DNA of 49,429 nt from Zoogloea sp. (GCA_023150095.1 JAKLLO010000015.1:1-49429); one strand, 5' to 3'; positions 15,005-25,264 are shown, counted from the first letter of the stretch. Made by a program: numbers and translations. Notes: generated from the letters alone by a model not told the origin.

Positions 15005-15735
15005 ACAGCCCGGTCGTGCTGCTCCACGGCTGGGGCCTGTCATCGGCGGTGTGGGCGCCGCTCACTGCGCAGCTCGCGCCAAGCCAGACGATCCACACGC
15101 CCGACCTCCCCGGCCACGGCAACGCCCCTGCTGCCGGCGAAACCCTCGCCGACTGGGCCGACTCCCTGATCCCGGCGCTGCCCGACGGCGCCACCGTGAT
15201 CGGCTGGTCCCTCGGCGCCCAGCTCGCCCTGCACCTCGCCGCCCACGCGCCGCGCAAGGTCGCCCGGCTGGTGCTGATCGCTGCCAGCCCGCGCTTCATC
15301 CAGGCCGACGACTGGCCCGCCGCGATGCCCGTCGACACCCTCACCGAGTTCCGCCGCAGCTTCGACCTCGACCCGGCCGCCACCCAGCGCCGCTTCGTCG
15401 CCCTGCAGGCCCTGGGCGACGCCGCCCGGCGCGACGTGTCCGCCACCCTCACGGCAGCCCTCACGCCCGCCGACGCCAGCCGCCAGCCGGCGCTTGCCAC
15501 CGGCCTGCGCCTGCTCGCCGAAACCGACCAGCGCGCCCTCGTCGGCCAGATCACCCAGCCGGTACGCCTGCTCCACGGTAGCGAAGACAAGCTGATGCCC
15601 GTCGCTGCCGCCGAATGGCTGGCCGACCACCTGCCCAACGGCCGGCTGTCGGTGTTCCAGCACGCCGGCCACGCGCCCTTCGTGTCGCGCCCGGCCGACT
15701 GCGCCACCCTCATCGAAAGCTTCATCCGTGACTGA
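15001..15735 (+). CDS. bioH: Pimeloyl-[ACP] methyl ester esterase
   Basis: 244 residues, alpha/beta hydrolase. The catalytic triad is readable: S70 in GWSLGAQ, D196 in HGSEDKLMP and H224 in HAGHAPF. N-terminal LLHGWGLSSAVW (7-18) is the oxyanion-hole segment. BioH releases methanol from pimeloyl-ACP methyl ester, ending the BioC-started disguise of the pimelate chain. The ATG overlaps the bioF stop by four bases; the upstream in-frame extension runs inside bioF and is rejected. Its position between bioF and bioC supports the specific function over other esterases. Confidence 0.94.
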   Translation: MNSPVVLLHGWGLSSAVWAPLTAQLAPSQTIHTPDLPGHGNAPAAGETLADWADSLIPALPDGATVIGWSLGAQLALHLAAHAPRKVARLVLIAASPRFIQADDWPAAMPVDTLTEFRRSFDLDPAATQRRFVALQALGDAARRDVSATLTAALTPADASRQPALATGLRLLAETDQRALVGQITQPVRLLHGSEDKLMPVAAAEWLADHLPNGRLSVFQHAGHAPFVSRPADCATLIESFIRD

Positions 15736-16507
15736 CGCCCCGGCTCCCAAGCGCGCCGTCCGGGCCGCCTTCGACAAGGCCGCCGACGCCTACGACGCCG
15801 TCGCCACCGTCCAGCGCGCCGCCTGCGACCGCCTGCTCACCCTCGCCACCGGCCGCGGCTTCGCCCCGCAGCGCATCCTCGACGCCGGCTGCGGCACCGG
15901 CTACGCCCTCACCGGCCTTGCCCGCGCCTATCCGGCAGCCACGCTGTTCGCCCTCGACTTCGCCCCGGCGATGCTGCGCCGCCATCCGCCGGGTGCGGCC
16001 CTGCCGGTGTGCGCCGACCTCGAACACCTGCCCATCGCCGCTGGCAGCCTCGACGCCCTGTGGTCGAGCTACGCGCTGCAGTGGTGCAACCCGCGCCGCG
16101 CCCTGCCCGAACTCGCCCGCGCCCTCGCCCCCGGCGGCCAGCTGTGGATCGCCACCCTCGGCCCCGGCACCCTCACCGAACTCCGCGACGCCTTCCGCCA
16201 CGTGGACAACGACGAGCACGTGCTGCGCTTCCAGCCGCCCGAGGTCGTCATCGACGCCGCCGAATGCGCCGGCCTGCGCGTGCTCGACAGCGACCGCGAC
16301 ACCCTCCACGCCTGGGCGCCCGATCTGCGCAGCCTGCTCTCCGACATCAAGACCCTCGGCGCCCACCAGACCGGCGCCCCGCGCCGTCGCGCGCCCCTGG
16401 GCAAGACCGCCTGGACCCGACTCTCCGCCGCCTACGAAGCCCACCGGAGCCCGGACGGGCTGCCCGCGTCCTACGACACCTTCTGGCTCGTCGCCGAAAA
16501 GACCTGA
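15728..16507 (+). CDS. bioC: Malonyl-[ACP] O-methyltransferase
   Basis: 259 residues. A class-I SAM methyltransferase; motif I is ILDAGCGTGYALTGLA (50-65), followed by LFALDFAPAMLRRHPP and a post-II segment LDALWSSYALQWCNP typical of BioC. It methylates malonyl-ACP (or CoA) so that the fatty-acid machinery can build the pimeloyl chain. The start is GTG at 15728, eight bases inside bioH; there is no alternative ATG nearby upstream. Pairing with bioH in one operon strengthens the call. Confidence 0.94.
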   Translation: MTDAPAPKRAVRAAFDKAADAYDAVATVQRAACDRLLTLATGRGFAPQRILDAGCGTGYALTGLARAYPAATLFALDFAPAMLRRHPPGAALPVCADLEHLPIAAGSLDALWSSYALQWCNPRRALPELARALAPGGQLWIATLGPGTLTELRDAFRHVDNDEHVLRFQPPEVVIDAAECAGLRVLDSDRDTLHAWAPDLRSLLSDIKTLGAHQTGAPRRRAPLGKTAWTRLSAAYEAHRSPDGLPASYDTFWLVAEKT

Positions 16508-16516
16508 AAACCTGAA

Positions 16517-17191
16517 ATGAGCGCCTTCTTCATCACCGGCACCGACACCGAGATCGGCAAGACCTTCGTCACCTGCACCCTGCTCCACGCCGCACGCGCC
16601 CGCGGGCTCACCGCCCTGGGCATGAAGCCCATCGCCGCCGGTGCCGAGATGGTGAATGGCGAGTTTCTCAACGAAGACGCCGCCCGCATCCGCGCCGCCT
16701 GCAGCTTCGATCCGGGCCTCGCGCTGCTCAACCCTTACTGCCTCGCCAGCCCCATCGCGCCCCACATCGCGGCGGCGGAGGAAGGCGTGACGCTCGACAC
16801 CGGCCGCATCCTCGACGCATTTGCCGCGCTCACGGGCAAGGCCGATCTGGTGCTGGTGGAAGGCGTGGGTGGCTTTCGCGTGCCGCTGTCGGACGACTAC
16901 GACACCGCCGATCTGGCACGGGATCTGGCCCTGCCGGTGATCATCGTGGTGGGGATGCGGCTGGGTTGCATCAACCATGCCCTGCTCACGGCCGAGGCCG
17001 TGGCTGCCCGCGGCCTGACGATTGCCGGCTGGGTCGCCAATCAGGTCGATCCGGCGATGCTGCGGTTTGACCAGAACCTCGACGCCCTCAAGGCCCGCAT
17101 GCCTGCGCCGCTGCTGGGAGTGGTGCGCTTCCAGCCCGACGGCAACGCCGCCACAGCCGCAGCCGATCTGCGCCTGCCCTTACCGGCCTGA
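16517..17191 (+). CDS. bioD: ATP-dependent dethiobiotin synthetase
   Basis: 224 residues. The P-loop variant [13 protein letters not shown] (4-16, K15) and [13 protein letters not shown] are diagnostic of BioD. It carboxylates and closes the ureido ring of 7,8-diaminopelargonate with ATP and CO2. It starts nine bases after bioC and is the last gene of the cluster; biotin synthase (bioB) is not in the window. Its last 12 bases overlap the convergent TrmH-type gene, with no terminator visible between them. Confidence 0.95.
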   Translation: MSAFFITGTDTEIGKTFVTCTLLHAARARGLTALGMKPIAAGAEMVNGEFLNEDAARIRAACSFDPGLALLNPYCLASPIAPHIAAAEEGVTLDTGRILDAFAALTGKADLVLVEGVGGFRVPLSDDYDTADLARDLALPVIIVVGMRLGCINHALLTAEAVAARGLTIAGWVANQVDPAMLRFDQNLDALKARMPAPLLGVVRFQPDGNAATAAADLRLPLPA

Positions 17192-17968
17192 GGCGCGCCG
17201 CTGGCGCAGCTGCTCGAACAGGCACACGCCCGCCGCCACGCCCACGTTGAGGGATTCCATGCCGCCGGGCATCGGGATCAGCACCCGTTTGGTCGCCAGC
17301 GCGGCAACCGCCCGGGACAAGCCCTGCCCTTCCGAACCAAACAGCCAGGCCACCGGCCCGCGCAAGTCGAGGTCGTAGAGCTCGACCGAATCCCGCAGGT
17401 CGGCCGCCAGGATCTCGCCCGGATAATCGGCCAGCGCCACCGCGGCATCCACGCCCTCCCGGATGCGCAGCCCGAAGTGCGCCCCCATCGCGGCCCGCAG
17501 CACCCGGGGCGACCAGGCCTGGGCACAGCCCGGCGTCAGCAGCACATCCGCCACGCCAGCCGCGGCGGCCGTGCGCAGGATGGTGCCGAGGTTGCCCGGG
17601 TCCTGCACGCCGTCGAGCACAACGCAGCTGCCGGCGAGCGCGACCGCCGGCGGTGCGTCGGGGATGGCCATCACCGCCAGCACGCCGCTGGGTGCATCCA
17701 CCGGGCTCACGTGGGCAAACAGGCGGTCCGGCAGTTCGATGCAGATCTCCGGCGCACAGCGCGATAGCAGCGCGGCAATTTCGGGCTGGTTCCGCCCGCT
17801 CTCGCTCGCCACCACCCGCAGCGGCCGGACGCCCCGCTCCAACGCGACACCCAGCAGGTGGGCGCCGTCGAGCAGGGTCTCGCCGCTCAAACGTCGATCC
17901 CGGGCCGACGTGGCCAGGGCGTGGAGGTGCTTGACCGTCGGGTTGTCGCGGGAGGTAATCTGCTTCAC
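17180..17968 (-). CDS. TrmH-family (SPOUT) RNA 2'-O-methyltransferase
   Basis: 262 residues. The N-terminal part is an L30e-like substrate-binding domain. The C-terminal SPOUT domain has the three knot motifs: [16 protein letters not shown] (119-134, with N126 and R132), [10 protein letters not shown] (209-218) and [18 protein letters not shown] (231-248). These mark SAM-dependent 2'-O-ribose methylation of rRNA or tRNA. The exact nucleoside is not deducible. It lies three bases after the CopD-like gene at the distal end of the long rpsB-lpx-rnhB run, and overlaps bioD tail to tail. Confidence 0.9.
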   Translation of the reverse strand: MKQITSRDNPTVKHLHALATSARDRRLSGETLLDGAHLLGVALERGVRPLRVVASESGRNQPEIAALLSRCAPEICIELPDRLFAHVSPVDAPSGVLAVMAIPDAPPAVALAGSCVVLDGVQDPGNLGTILRTAAAAGVADVLLTPGCAQAWSPRVLRAAMGAHFGLRIREGVDAAVALADYPGEILAADLRDSVELYDLDLRGPVAWLFGSEGQGLSRAVAALATKRVLIPMPGGMESLNVGVAAGVCLFEQLRQRRASGR

Positions 17969-17971
17969 GGT

Positions 17972-18427
17972 TCAGAAAGCCAGGCCGAGGGTGGCGAGCG
18001 CCACCGTGAGCGCACCGAGGACGAGATTGAGCGTGACCCGCTGGCGGATCGCATTCATCGCCTTGGCGCCCTGAGCCCAACTGGCCTCCGTCACCGCCTG
18101 CTGCAGCCCGCGCCACGGGCCAAACCAGATACTGGCGAACACCGCCGCCATCACCAGCCCGACAAGAGCCATCACATGCCAGGATCGCGGCGCCTGGGCA
18201 AAACCCACTTCGAGCAGCATCGCAAAGCCGCTGATCAGGATGGCCCCGATGGCCACCCAGACGATCCGGAAGAAGCGCCCAAGCACCCGGCTCCACAGCC
18301 CGAGCCGTTCGGCCGGCGATAGCTCGAGCGCAGCCGGTCGCAGGCAGAAATGCGCAAACGCCATTCCGCCGACCCACACGATCACGCCGGCCAGATGAAT
18401 GAAGAGCATCAGATGGTGGAGCTTCAT
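17972..18427 (-). CDS. CopD-family integral membrane protein
   Basis: 151 residues with four hydrophobic spans at about 5-25, 48-68, 80-103 and 128-148. The N-terminus [21 protein letters not shown] resembles the CopD/PcoD-like family (His and Trp-Gly-Gly in TM1). Longer CopD proteins take part in copper import, but short four-helix members have no proven substrate, so I make no metal claim. The ATG overlaps the rnhB stop by four bases and the gene is followed after three bases by the methyltransferase, so it is embedded in the operon. Confidence 0.78.
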   Translation of the reverse strand: MKLHHLMLFIHLAGVIVWVGGMAFAHFCLRPAALELSPAERLGLWSRVLGRFFRIVWVAIGAILISGFAMLLEVGFAQAPRSWHVMALVGLVMAAVFASIWFGPWRGLQQAVTEASWAQGAKAMNAIRQRVTLNLVLGALTVALATLGLAF

Positions 18428-19020
18428 GCGCAGTCCTCGTCGGTCCAGAGCGGCGAGTTGGCGATCACGTCACGCACCGGGCCGAAGCTCTTGCGGTAGA
18501 TCTCGCAGGCGCCGTGGGCTCGCAGCGCGGCCAGGTGGGCCGGGGTCGGGTAGCCCTTATGGCCGGCTAGGCCGTACTGGGGGTAAAGCCGGTCGAGTTC
18601 GAGCAGTTGCGCATCCCGCGCCGTCTTGGCGAGGATCGACGCCGCCGAGATCTCGGGCACCAGAGCGTCACCCTTCACGATGGCCTCGCAGGGCACGGCC
18701 AGTTGCGGGCAACGGTTGCCGTCCACCTGCGCCCGGGTCGGCGCGGGCTTGAGCCCGGCCACCGCCCGCTGCATGGCGAGCATCGAGGCGTGGAGGATGT
18801 TCAGCCGGTCGATCTCTTCAACGCTCGCTTCGGCGACGCACCAGGCCAACGCCTTCTCGCGGATCTCAGCGGCCAGCGCAATCCGGCGCTTTTCGGAGAG
18901 CTTCTTGGAATCGGCCAGCCCGACGATGGGCCGGGCGGGATCGAGGATCACGGCCGCCGCCACCACCGGCCCGCACAAGGGGCCGCGGCCAGCCTCATCG
19001 ACGCCGCACAGGCGGTCCAT
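18424..19020 (-). CDS. rnhB: Ribonuclease HII
   Basis: 198 residues. Active-site wording is complete: [20 protein letters not shown] (5-24, D7 and E8), SKKLSEKRR and [19 protein letters not shown] with the third acidic residue. It removes RNA from RNA/DNA hybrids and single ribonucleotides from DNA. The start at 19020 overlaps the lpxB stop by one base (TGATG); the frame open further upstream runs through lpxB and is not used. The lpxB-rnhB order is widespread in Proteobacteria. Confidence 0.95.
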   Translation of the reverse strand: MDRLCGVDEAGRGPLCGPVVAAAVILDPARPIVGLADSKKLSEKRRIALAAEIREKALAWCVAEASVEEIDRLNILHASMLAMQRAVAGLKPAPTRAQVDGNRCPQLAVPCEAIVKGDALVPEISAASILAKTARDAQLLELDRLYPQYGLAGHKGYPTPAHLAALRAHGACEIYRKSFGPVRDVIANSPLWTDEDCA

Positions 19021-20168
19021 CAGGCGTGCCCGCGAAGGTAAGGCAGGATCGCCGCCGCGGCCTTGTCGGCGGTGTTCTGGCGCAGTTGCAGGTGCATGTC
19101 GGTGAATACCTGGACGAGTTCTGCGGCACGCGCCTTGTCGGTAAGCCAGCCGTCGAGGGCATCGGCCAGCGCCTGGGGCGTGGCCGCATCCTGCAGCACT
19201 TCGGGCACCACCTCGCGGTTGGCGAGCACATTGGGCAGGCCAACCCACGGCAGATAGGCCATGCGCTTCATCAGCCGGAACGACCACTTGCCGATCTTGT
19301 AGGTGATGACCATCGGCCGCTTGAGGAGCGCCGCCTCCAGGGTGGCAGTGCCGCTCGCCACCAGCACCACGTCAGCCGCGATCATCGCGTCGTTGGCATG
19401 GCCAAACAGGATGCGGATCGGCAGATCCACGTGGGCGTGCCGCCGCAGCGCGTCCTCGAACAGCATCCGAGTCTCGCGGGTGGCCAGGGGCACCAGGAAG
19501 CGCGCATCCGGATGACGCTCGTGGAGGATCGCCGCGGTGGCGATGTAGGTGTCGGCCAGGTTGCGCAGCTCCGACTGGCGGCTGCCCGGCAGGAAGGCGA
19601 ACACCGGGCCGTCGCCGGTGATCTGCAGCATCTCCCGGGCCCCGGCCTGATCCGGCTTGAGCGGGAAGACATCCGCCAACGGGTGGCCCACGTAGCTCAC
19701 CGGCACGCCGGCGGTGCGGTACAGCTCGGGTTCAAAGGGGAACAGGCACAGCATGTGGCTGACCGAGCGGGCGATGCCCTTCAGCCTGCCCTTGCGCCAG
19801 GCCCAGATGGACGGACTGACGAAATGGATCGCCGGGATGCCCTTGTCCTTCAGGCGACGCTCCAGCCACAGGCTGAAATCCGGTGCATCCACGCCGATGA
19901 AGGCAGCCGGCCGATCGGCCAGCAGGCGGTTCAGCAGGCTGCGGCGGATGCCGGACAGTTCGCGGTAATTCTTGAGGGCGTCCACATAGCCGTGGACCGA
20001 CAGCTTCTCGGCCGGCCACCAGGCCTGGAAGCCTTCGGCCTGCATCTTGGGGCCGCCGATGCCGAAGAACTCGGCATCGGGGAGATGGCGCTTGAGTGCC
20101 CGGATCAGATGGCTGGCGAGGAGGTCGCTGGAGGCCTCGCCAGCCACCATGGCGATGCGCACAACCAT
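19020..20168 (-). CDS. lpxB: Lipid-A-disaccharide synthase
   Basis: 382 residues, normal length. A GT-B fold glycosyltransferase of the inner-membrane face that joins UDP-2,3-diacylglucosamine and lipid X. Recognisable segments are [16 protein letters not shown] (7-22), [14 protein letters not shown], the [14 protein letters not shown] region and [13 protein letters not shown]. It begins three bases after the lpxA stop and shares the operon with lpxD, fabZ and lpxA, the standard lipid A block. Confidence 0.97.
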   Translation of the reverse strand: MVVRIAMVAGEASSDLLASHLIRALKRHLPDAEFFGIGGPKMQAEGFQAWWPAEKLSVHGYVDALKNYRELSGIRRSLLNRLLADRPAAFIGVDAPDFSLWLERRLKDKGIPAIHFVSPSIWAWRKGRLKGIARSVSHMLCLFPFEPELYRTAGVPVSYVGHPLADVFPLKPDQAGAREMLQITGDGPVFAFLPGSRQSELRNLADTYIATAAILHERHPDARFLVPLATRETRMLFEDALRRHAHVDLPIRILFGHANDAMIAADVVLVASGTATLEAALLKRPMVITYKIGKWSFRLMKRMAYLPWVGLPNVLANREVVPEVLQDAATPQALADALDGWLTDKARAAELVQVFTDMHLQLRQNTADKAAAAILPYLRGHA

Positions 20169-20171
20169 GGA

Positions 20172-20945
20172 TCAGCGAACGATGCCACGCCCGGAGTCGG
20201 CGATGAAATCGGAGAACTGCTGCAACTCGGGCGCCGAGGCGGCCGCTTCGGCAATCTGCTTGCGGGCCTCGTCGAGAGTCAGGCCGTTGCGGTACAGCGT
20301 CTTGTAGGCGCGCTTGATGGCGGAGATGCCTTCGGCGCTGAAACCCCGACGCTTGAGGCCCTCGCTATTGATGCCGTGGGGCGAGGCCGGGTTGCCGGAG
20401 ACCGTAACGAAGGGCGGCAGATCCTGCAGCAACACCGTGCCAACGCCACAGAAGCTGTGGGCGCCGACGCGGACGAACTGGTGCACGCCGGTGAAGCCAC
20501 CGAGGATCGCCCAGTCGCCCACCGTGACGTGGCCGGCCAGCGTGGCGTTGTTGGCGAAGATCGTGTTGTCGCCAACCATGCAGTCGTGGGCGACATGCAC
20601 GTAGGCCATGATCCAGTTGTTGTTGCCCACGCGGGTCAGGCCGCCGTCCTGCACCGTGCCGGTGGAAAAGCTGCAGAACTCGCGGATCGTGTTGCCGTCG
20701 CCGATCTCCAGGCGGGTCGGCTCGGCGGCGTACTTCTTGTCCTGGGGCTCCGAGCCGATCGAGCAGAACTGGAAGATCCGGTTGTCTCGACCGATCTTCG
20801 TGTGGCCCTCGACGACCACGTGCGGACCGATCCACGAACCCTCGCCGATCTCGACGTGCTCGCCGATGATCGAATAGGCCCCGACCTGCACGCCGTCGGC
20901 CAGACGGGCACCGGGATGGACAATGGCAGTCGGATGGATGCTCAT
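20172..20945 (-). CDS. lpxA: Acyl-[ACP]-UDP-N-acetylglucosamine O-acyltransferase
   Basis: 257 residues, left-handed beta-helix built from hexapeptide repeats through residue 170 (for example [24 protein letters not shown]). The catalytic histidine is H120 in [12 protein letters not shown]. It performs the first step of lipid A synthesis. ATG at 20945 overlaps the fabZ stop by four bases (ATGA) and yields the family start [13 protein letters not shown]; an earlier in-frame ATG five codons upstream is less likely. Acyl-chain preference cannot be read confidently from sequence. Confidence 0.96.
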   Translation of the reverse strand: MSIHPTAIVHPGARLADGVQVGAYSIIGEHVEIGEGSWIGPHVVVEGHTKIGRDNRIFQFCSIGSEPQDKKYAAEPTRLEIGDGNTIREFCSFSTGTVQDGGLTRVGNNNWIMAYVHVAHDCMVGDNTIFANNATLAGHVTVGDWAILGGFTGVHQFVRVGAHSFCGVGTVLLQDLPPFVTVSGNPASPHGINSEGLKRRGFSAEGISAIKRAYKTLYRNGLTLDEARKQIAEAAASAPELQQFSDFIADSGRGIVR

Positions 20946-21382
20946 CGCTTGATCGCGCACATGAATTCAGCTTCGGTCGCCACTTCGCCGTCGACGCGGG
21001 CAACCCCCTTGAACTTCCAGATGTTGCGGATCGTCCGGACGATTTCCGCTTCGAGGATCAGCTGGTCGCCAGGCACCACCGGACGCTTGAAACGCACGTT
21101 GTCGACGGAGGCGAAATACACCATCGCGTCCGGATCGGGCGTCGTGCCTTCGGTCTTGAAGGCCAGCACCGCAGCCGCCTGGGCCAGCGCTTCGATGATC
21201 AGCACGCCGGGCATCACCGGGCTGTGCGGAAAATGACCCGGAAAGAACGGCTCATTGACCGTGACGTTCTTGAGGCCGACCACGCGCTTGCCCTCTTCCA
21301 GTTCGATGATGCGATCGACCAGAAGGAACGGGTAGCGGTGCGGGATGTATTTCTTGATCTCGTTGATGTCGATGATGCTCAT
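20942..21382 (-). CDS. fabZ: 3-hydroxyacyl-[ACP] dehydratase
   Basis: 146 residues, hot-dog fold. Active-site H50 in [14 protein letters not shown] and E64 in [10 protein letters not shown] are conserved. It dehydrates 3-hydroxyacyl-ACP in fatty-acid elongation and competes with LpxA and LpxD for 3-hydroxyacyl-ACP, which explains its place between them. ATG 21382 has GAGG within ten bases upstream and matches the family start MSIIDINEI; the longer open frame runs into lpxD out of frame. Confidence 0.96.
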   Translation of the reverse strand: MSIIDINEIKKYIPHRYPFLLVDRIIELEEGKRVVGLKNVTVNEPFFPGHFPHSPVMPGVLIIEALAQAAAVLAFKTEGTTPDPDAMVYFASVDNVRFKRPVVPGDQLILEAEIVRTIRNIWKFKGVARVDGEVATEAEFMCAIKR

Positions 21383-21395
21383 TGTTCCTGCTCCC

Positions 21396-22418
21396 TCATG
21401 ATTCCTTGGCGCCGAGCTTCTTCTCGAGTTCGCGCAGCCGCTCGGCCATCGCGTCGAGACGACGCAGATGGGAGAAATTCCTGATCCAGTCTGCATGGGC
21501 TTGCAGCGGGATCATCGACGTATAGACGCCGGCCTTGTCGATGCTCTTGGTGACGTTGGTGTCGGCAGAAACGGTCACGTCGTCGGCCACCTCCAGATGA
21601 CCCGCGAAACCAGCCTTGCCGCCTGCCATCACGCGCTTGCCGACGACGGAGCTGCCCGCCATTCCCACCATCGCCGCCATGATCGAGTCGTCGCCGATCC
21701 GGCAGTTGTGGGCCACGTGGATGAGGTTGTCGAGCTTCACGCCGTTACCGATCACCGTGTCGTCCAGGGCGCCGCGGTCGATGGTGGTGTTGGCACCGAT
21801 CTCCACGTCGTCGCCGACGATGACGCGACCGATCTGGGGAATCTTCACCCAGTGCTTGTCGGCATCCCGCGCGAAACCCAGGCCATCGGCACCGACCACG
21901 GCACCCGAATGGATGATCGCGCGCGCACCGATCTCGCAGTTGTCGTAGATCTTCACTCCCGCGTGGAGCAGCGATCCCGCGCCCAGCCTGACGCCATCAC
22001 CCAGCACGCAGCCGGCGCCGATGACGCAGTCTTCGCCGATCTCGCAGCCTTCACCGATCACCGCCTGGGGCGCGACCGAGACAGAGGCCGGCAACGGCGA
22101 GAGGACAACAGCTGAAGGATGCACACCGGTCGCGGGCCGCTTGGGCGGATTGAACAGCTGCGCCGCCCGGGCAAAGTAGAGGTAGGGATCCGGCGTGAGG
22201 ATGCGAGCCCGTTCGGTGAGCCCGGCAGCCTTCGGCGACAGGATGAACGCCGACGCCGCGCTCGACGAGAGTGCGGCAATCAGCTTCGGATTGGAGAGGA
22301 ATGCGATTTCGCCGGGCCGCGCGGCTTCAAGTGACGCGATCTGGCGAACACGAATCGTCGCGTCGCCGACCAGTTCGCCACCCAGCCGGGCGACCAGTTC
22401 GCCAAGGGAGATTTCCAT
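21396..22418 (-). CDS. lpxD: UDP-3-O-(3-hydroxyacyl)glucosamine N-acyltransferase
   Basis: 340 residues. An N-terminal uridine-binding domain (1-100) is followed by a hexapeptide left-handed beta-helix (about 100-290) and a C-terminal helix ([13 protein letters not shown]). The catalytic histidine is H237 in [10 protein letters not shown]. It adds the N-linked 3-hydroxyacyl chain in lipid A synthesis. It starts ten bases after the skp stop and ends 13 bases before fabZ, in the classic skp-lpxD-fabZ-lpxA-lpxB order. Confidence 0.97.
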   Translation of the reverse strand: MEISLGELVARLGGELVGDATIRVRQIASLEAARPGEIAFLSNPKLIAALSSSAASAFILSPKAAGLTERARILTPDPYLYFARAAQLFNPPKRPATGVHPSAVVLSPLPASVSVAPQAVIGEGCEIGEDCVIGAGCVLGDGVRLGAGSLLHAGVKIYDNCEIGARAIIHSGAVVGADGLGFARDADKHWVKIPQIGRVIVGDDVEIGANTTIDRGALDDTVIGNGVKLDNLIHVAHNCRIGDDSIMAAMVGMAGSSVVGKRVMAGGKAGFAGHLEVADDVTVSADTNVTKSIDKAGVYTSMIPLQAHADWIRNFSHLRRLDAMAERLRELEKKLGAKES

Positions 22419-22428
22419 CGGCGAACGC

Positions 22429-22932
22429 TTACTTGGCTTCGGTCAGCGCCTTGATCACCTTGTCGGTGATGTCGATACGCGGGCTGGCGTAGACGGCTTC
22501 CTGGAAGATGATGTCGTACTTCTCGGCCTCGGCGATCTGCTTGATCGTCTTGTTGGCGCGATCAAGAACGCTGGCGAGCTCTTCATTACGACGCTGATTC
22601 AGGTCTTCACGGAACTCGCGCTGCTTGCGCTGGAAGTCGCGGTTAAGTTCGTTGAACTCGCGCTCCTTGTTACGGCGCTCGCCTTCGGCCATGGTCATGC
22701 CGTTCTTCTCGAGGGCTTCCTGCATGCCCTGGAGCTGCTTGGCAATCCGCTGCAGATCCTGATCACGCTTCTCGAATTCCTTCTCGAGCTTCTGCTGGGC
22801 ACGCTTTGCCGGCGGCGCTTCCTTCATCACCCGGTCCGAATTGACGAACCCGACCTTCACCTCGGCAAGTGCCGTTTGCGCAAAGGTGGCAAGCAGCAGC
22901 GCTGCAAGCGTGGATATACCGATACCTTTCAC
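22429..22932 (-). CDS. skp: OmpH/Skp-family periplasmic chaperone
   Basis: 167 residues. A signal peptide of about 22 residues ends TALA before EVKVGFVNSDRVMKE. The mature part is long charged helices (about 50-130, rich in Lys, Glu, Gln and Arg) forming the tentacles of the Skp trimer, with a C-terminal strand segment (IDITDKVIKALTEAK). It holds unfolded outer-membrane proteins for delivery to BamA, encoded immediately upstream. The start is GTG at 22932, chosen because GGAGGT stands five bases upstream and the resulting signal peptide is ideal. Confidence 0.93.
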   Translation of the reverse strand: MKGIGISTLAALLLATFAQTALAEVKVGFVNSDRVMKEAPPAKRAQQKLEKEFEKRDQDLQRIAKQLQGMQEALEKNGMTMAEGERRNKEREFNELNRDFQRKQREFREDLNQRRNEELASVLDRANKTIKQIAEAEKYDIIFQEAVYASPRIDITDKVIKALTEAK

Positions 22933-22937
22933 CTGAA

Positions 22938-22943
22938 ACCTCC
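22938..22943 (-). promoter_or_regulatory. Ribosome binding site that decides the skp GTG start
   Basis: GGAGGT on the minus strand, five bases before GTG 22932, in the 34-base gap after bamA. No upstream in-frame ATG is compatible with a signal peptide. Confidence 0.7.
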
Positions 22944-22966
22944 ATCTGCACCCGATACGGCTGCGA

Positions 22967-25258
22967 TCAGAAAACCGTACCCAACTGGAACTGGAATTTT
23001 TGCGTCTTGTCGCCGTCTTCCTTCTTGAGGGCCTGGCCAAGACTGAACTTGAGCGGACCGACCGGGGAGCTCCAGCTGAACGCCAACCCGGCACTGTACC
23101 GCAAATCCGATGCACGAACCTTGTCGTCCGCACCCCAGACGTAACCCGCGTCGCCAAACAGGGACAGTCGCATGGACTTGTCCTTGCCACCGCCGGGCAT
23201 CGGGAAATAATACTCCACGTTACCCACCACCCGACGGTTGCCGCCAAGGGCACGCACGTAGCCGTTGCTGTCCGTGTAATGGGGGCCCAGCGTGCTCTGC
23301 TGATAGCCCCGCACCGAACCGATGCCACCCGCGTAGAAGTTCTTGTAGAACGGCAGTTCCTTGCCATCATAGCCGTGGGCGTAACCAAGGTCGCCGTTCA
23401 GCATCAGCGAGTAGCCGCCACCGAAGGGAATCCAGTACTGGTGCTGGTAGCTGCCACGAACATAGCGCATGTCCAGCGCCGGCGTGGCGACCTCCAGTGA
23501 GGCACGCTGATAGACACCCGAGGTCGGATACAGGAAGCTGTCGCGCCGATCCCGCGCCCAGCCTGCCGTTGCGACCAGGCTGCGGGCAGTGTCGCCGAAA
23601 GTGTTGACGAAATTGACGTAGGGCGCCGGGCTGGTATCGAAGACCTTGATTGTGGTCTGATCGACCGCCAGACCGAAGTTGATCCGGTCGTCCTCGGCGA
23701 TCGGGTAGCCGAAGCGCAGGCCCCCGCCGATCGACGACGACTTGTAGGTCGCCACCGACAGCGAGGTAGGATCAACGTTGCGCTGGTAGATATCCCAGCC
23801 CATGCTGACGCCGTCGATGGTCCAGTACGGGTTGGTGAATGACAGCGCGACCGTCTTGTTGATGCGGCCGGTATTGACCTGCAGGGTCATCGCGTTACCG
23901 GTGCCGAAGAGGTTCTGCTGGGCGATGGAGCCGGACAGGATCACTTTTTCGGCGCTGGAGAAGCCTGCGCCCAGCATCAGGTTACCGGTGGCACGCTCCT
24001 TGACGCTGAAGTTGGCATCCACCTGGTCGGTCGAACCCGGCACCGCAGGCGTTTCGATCGTCACTTCCTCGAAGTAGCCGAGGCGGTCGAGACGAGCCTT
24101 GGAGCGGTTGATCGCCGCGCCGTCGTACCACGCGCCTTCCATCTGGCGGATCTCGCGGCGGATCACCTCGTCGCGGGTTCGGGCATTGCCCGAGAAATTG
24201 ATCTTGCGCACATAGACGCGCCGGCCCGGATCCACGAAGAAGGTGAAGGCGACTTCACGTTTGGCCTTATCCACTTCGGGTGCGGCATTGACGTTGGCGA
24301 AGGCGTAACCATCATTGCCGAGCCTATCGCTGATCGCCTTGGTGGTGGCGGTCACGGAATCCCGCACAAAGGTGTCGCCGGCCTTGAGCTTGACGAGCTT
24401 CTGCAGTTCAGCCTCGGGCACCGCCATATTGCCGGCCAGCTTGACGTCGGAGACGGTGTACTTCTCGCCCTCGCTGATGCTGAGGGTGATGTAGATGTCC
24501 TTCTTGTCCGGCGTGATCGACACCTGGGTCGAGTCGATGCTGAAATCCAGGTAGCCTCGGTTGAGGTAGAAGGACCGCAGGGCTTCGATGTCACCGGACA
24601 GCTTGGGCTTGGAATACTGGTCGCTCTTCGAGAACCACGTGAACCAGCCCGGCGTGGTCAGGGAGAACAGCTCGACGAGCTCCTTCTCCTTGAAGGCCTT
24701 GTTGCCGATGATGCTGATCTGGCGAATCTTGGCGGCCTCGCCTTCGACCACATTGAAGTTCACGCCCACCCGGTTGCGCTCGAGCGGCGTGACCGTCGTG
24801 GTGATCTGGACGCCATAAAGGCCCTTGGCGAGGTACTGGCGCTTGAGTTCCTGCTCGGCTCGCTCGAGCAGCGCACGATCGAAGATGCGGGACTCGGCGA
24901 GGCCGACTTCCTTCAGGCCCTTCTTGAGCGCGTCCTTTTCGAATTCCTTGGTGCCGACGAAGTCGATCTGGGAGATTGCGGGCCGTTCGTCCACCAGAAC
25001 GATGATCACATCGTTCTCGACTTCGATCCGAACATCCTTGAAGAACCCAGTCGCAAACAGCGACTTGATCGCCTGGGACGCCTTGTCTTCCGAGAAGCGT
25101 TCGCCCACCTTCACAGGAAGATAGCTGAACACCGTCCCGGCTTCGGTCCGCTGGATCCCTTCAACACGAATGTCTTTGACAACGAAAGGCTCGAAAGCCA
25201 AGGCGGGCGAAGCAGCGAAAAGCGCGGCAATCACCCCGGAGAGGAGCGTGGATTTCAT
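22967..25258 (-). CDS. bamA: Outer membrane protein assembly factor BamA
   Basis: 763 residues. A signal peptide (1-21, ending PALA) is followed by five POTRA domains (about 22-420) and a 16-strand Omp85 barrel. The barrel shows the loop-6 motif VRGYQ and ends in QFQLGTVF with the C-terminal Phe of an outer-membrane beta-signal. BamA folds and inserts outer-membrane proteins. It lies six bases downstream of rseP and 34 bases upstream of skp, coupling assembly factor, periplasmic chaperone and envelope-stress protease in one transcript. Confidence 0.97.
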   Translation of the reverse strand: MKSTLLSGVIAALFAASPALAFEPFVVKDIRVEGIQRTEAGTVFSYLPVKVGERFSEDKASQAIKSLFATGFFKDVRIEVENDVIIVLVDERPAISQIDFVGTKEFEKDALKKGLKEVGLAESRIFDRALLERAEQELKRQYLAKGLYGVQITTTVTPLERNRVGVNFNVVEGEAAKIRQISIIGNKAFKEKELVELFSLTTPGWFTWFSKSDQYSKPKLSGDIEALRSFYLNRGYLDFSIDSTQVSITPDKKDIYITLSISEGEKYTVSDVKLAGNMAVPEAELQKLVKLKAGDTFVRDSVTATTKAISDRLGNDGYAFANVNAAPEVDKAKREVAFTFFVDPGRRVYVRKINFSGNARTRDEVIRREIRQMEGAWYDGAAINRSKARLDRLGYFEEVTIETPAVPGSTDQVDANFSVKERATGNLMLGAGFSSAEKVILSGSIAQQNLFGTGNAMTLQVNTGRINKTVALSFTNPYWTIDGVSMGWDIYQRNVDPTSLSVATYKSSSIGGGLRFGYPIAEDDRINFGLAVDQTTIKVFDTSPAPYVNFVNTFGDTARSLVATAGWARDRRDSFLYPTSGVYQRASLEVATPALDMRYVRGSYQHQYWIPFGGGYSLMLNGDLGYAHGYDGKELPFYKNFYAGGIGSVRGYQQSTLGPHYTDSNGYVRALGGNRRVVGNVEYYFPMPGGGKDKSMRLSLFGDAGYVWGADDKVRASDLRYSAGLAFSWSSPVGPLKFSLGQALKKEDGDKTQKFQFQLGTVF

Positions 25259-25264
25259 CCGATT

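Noticed and set aside
19026..21236. A 736-codon open frame antisense to lpxB, lpxA and fabZ
   Set aside because: Spans three well-identified genes on the opposite strand and shows only shadow composition.
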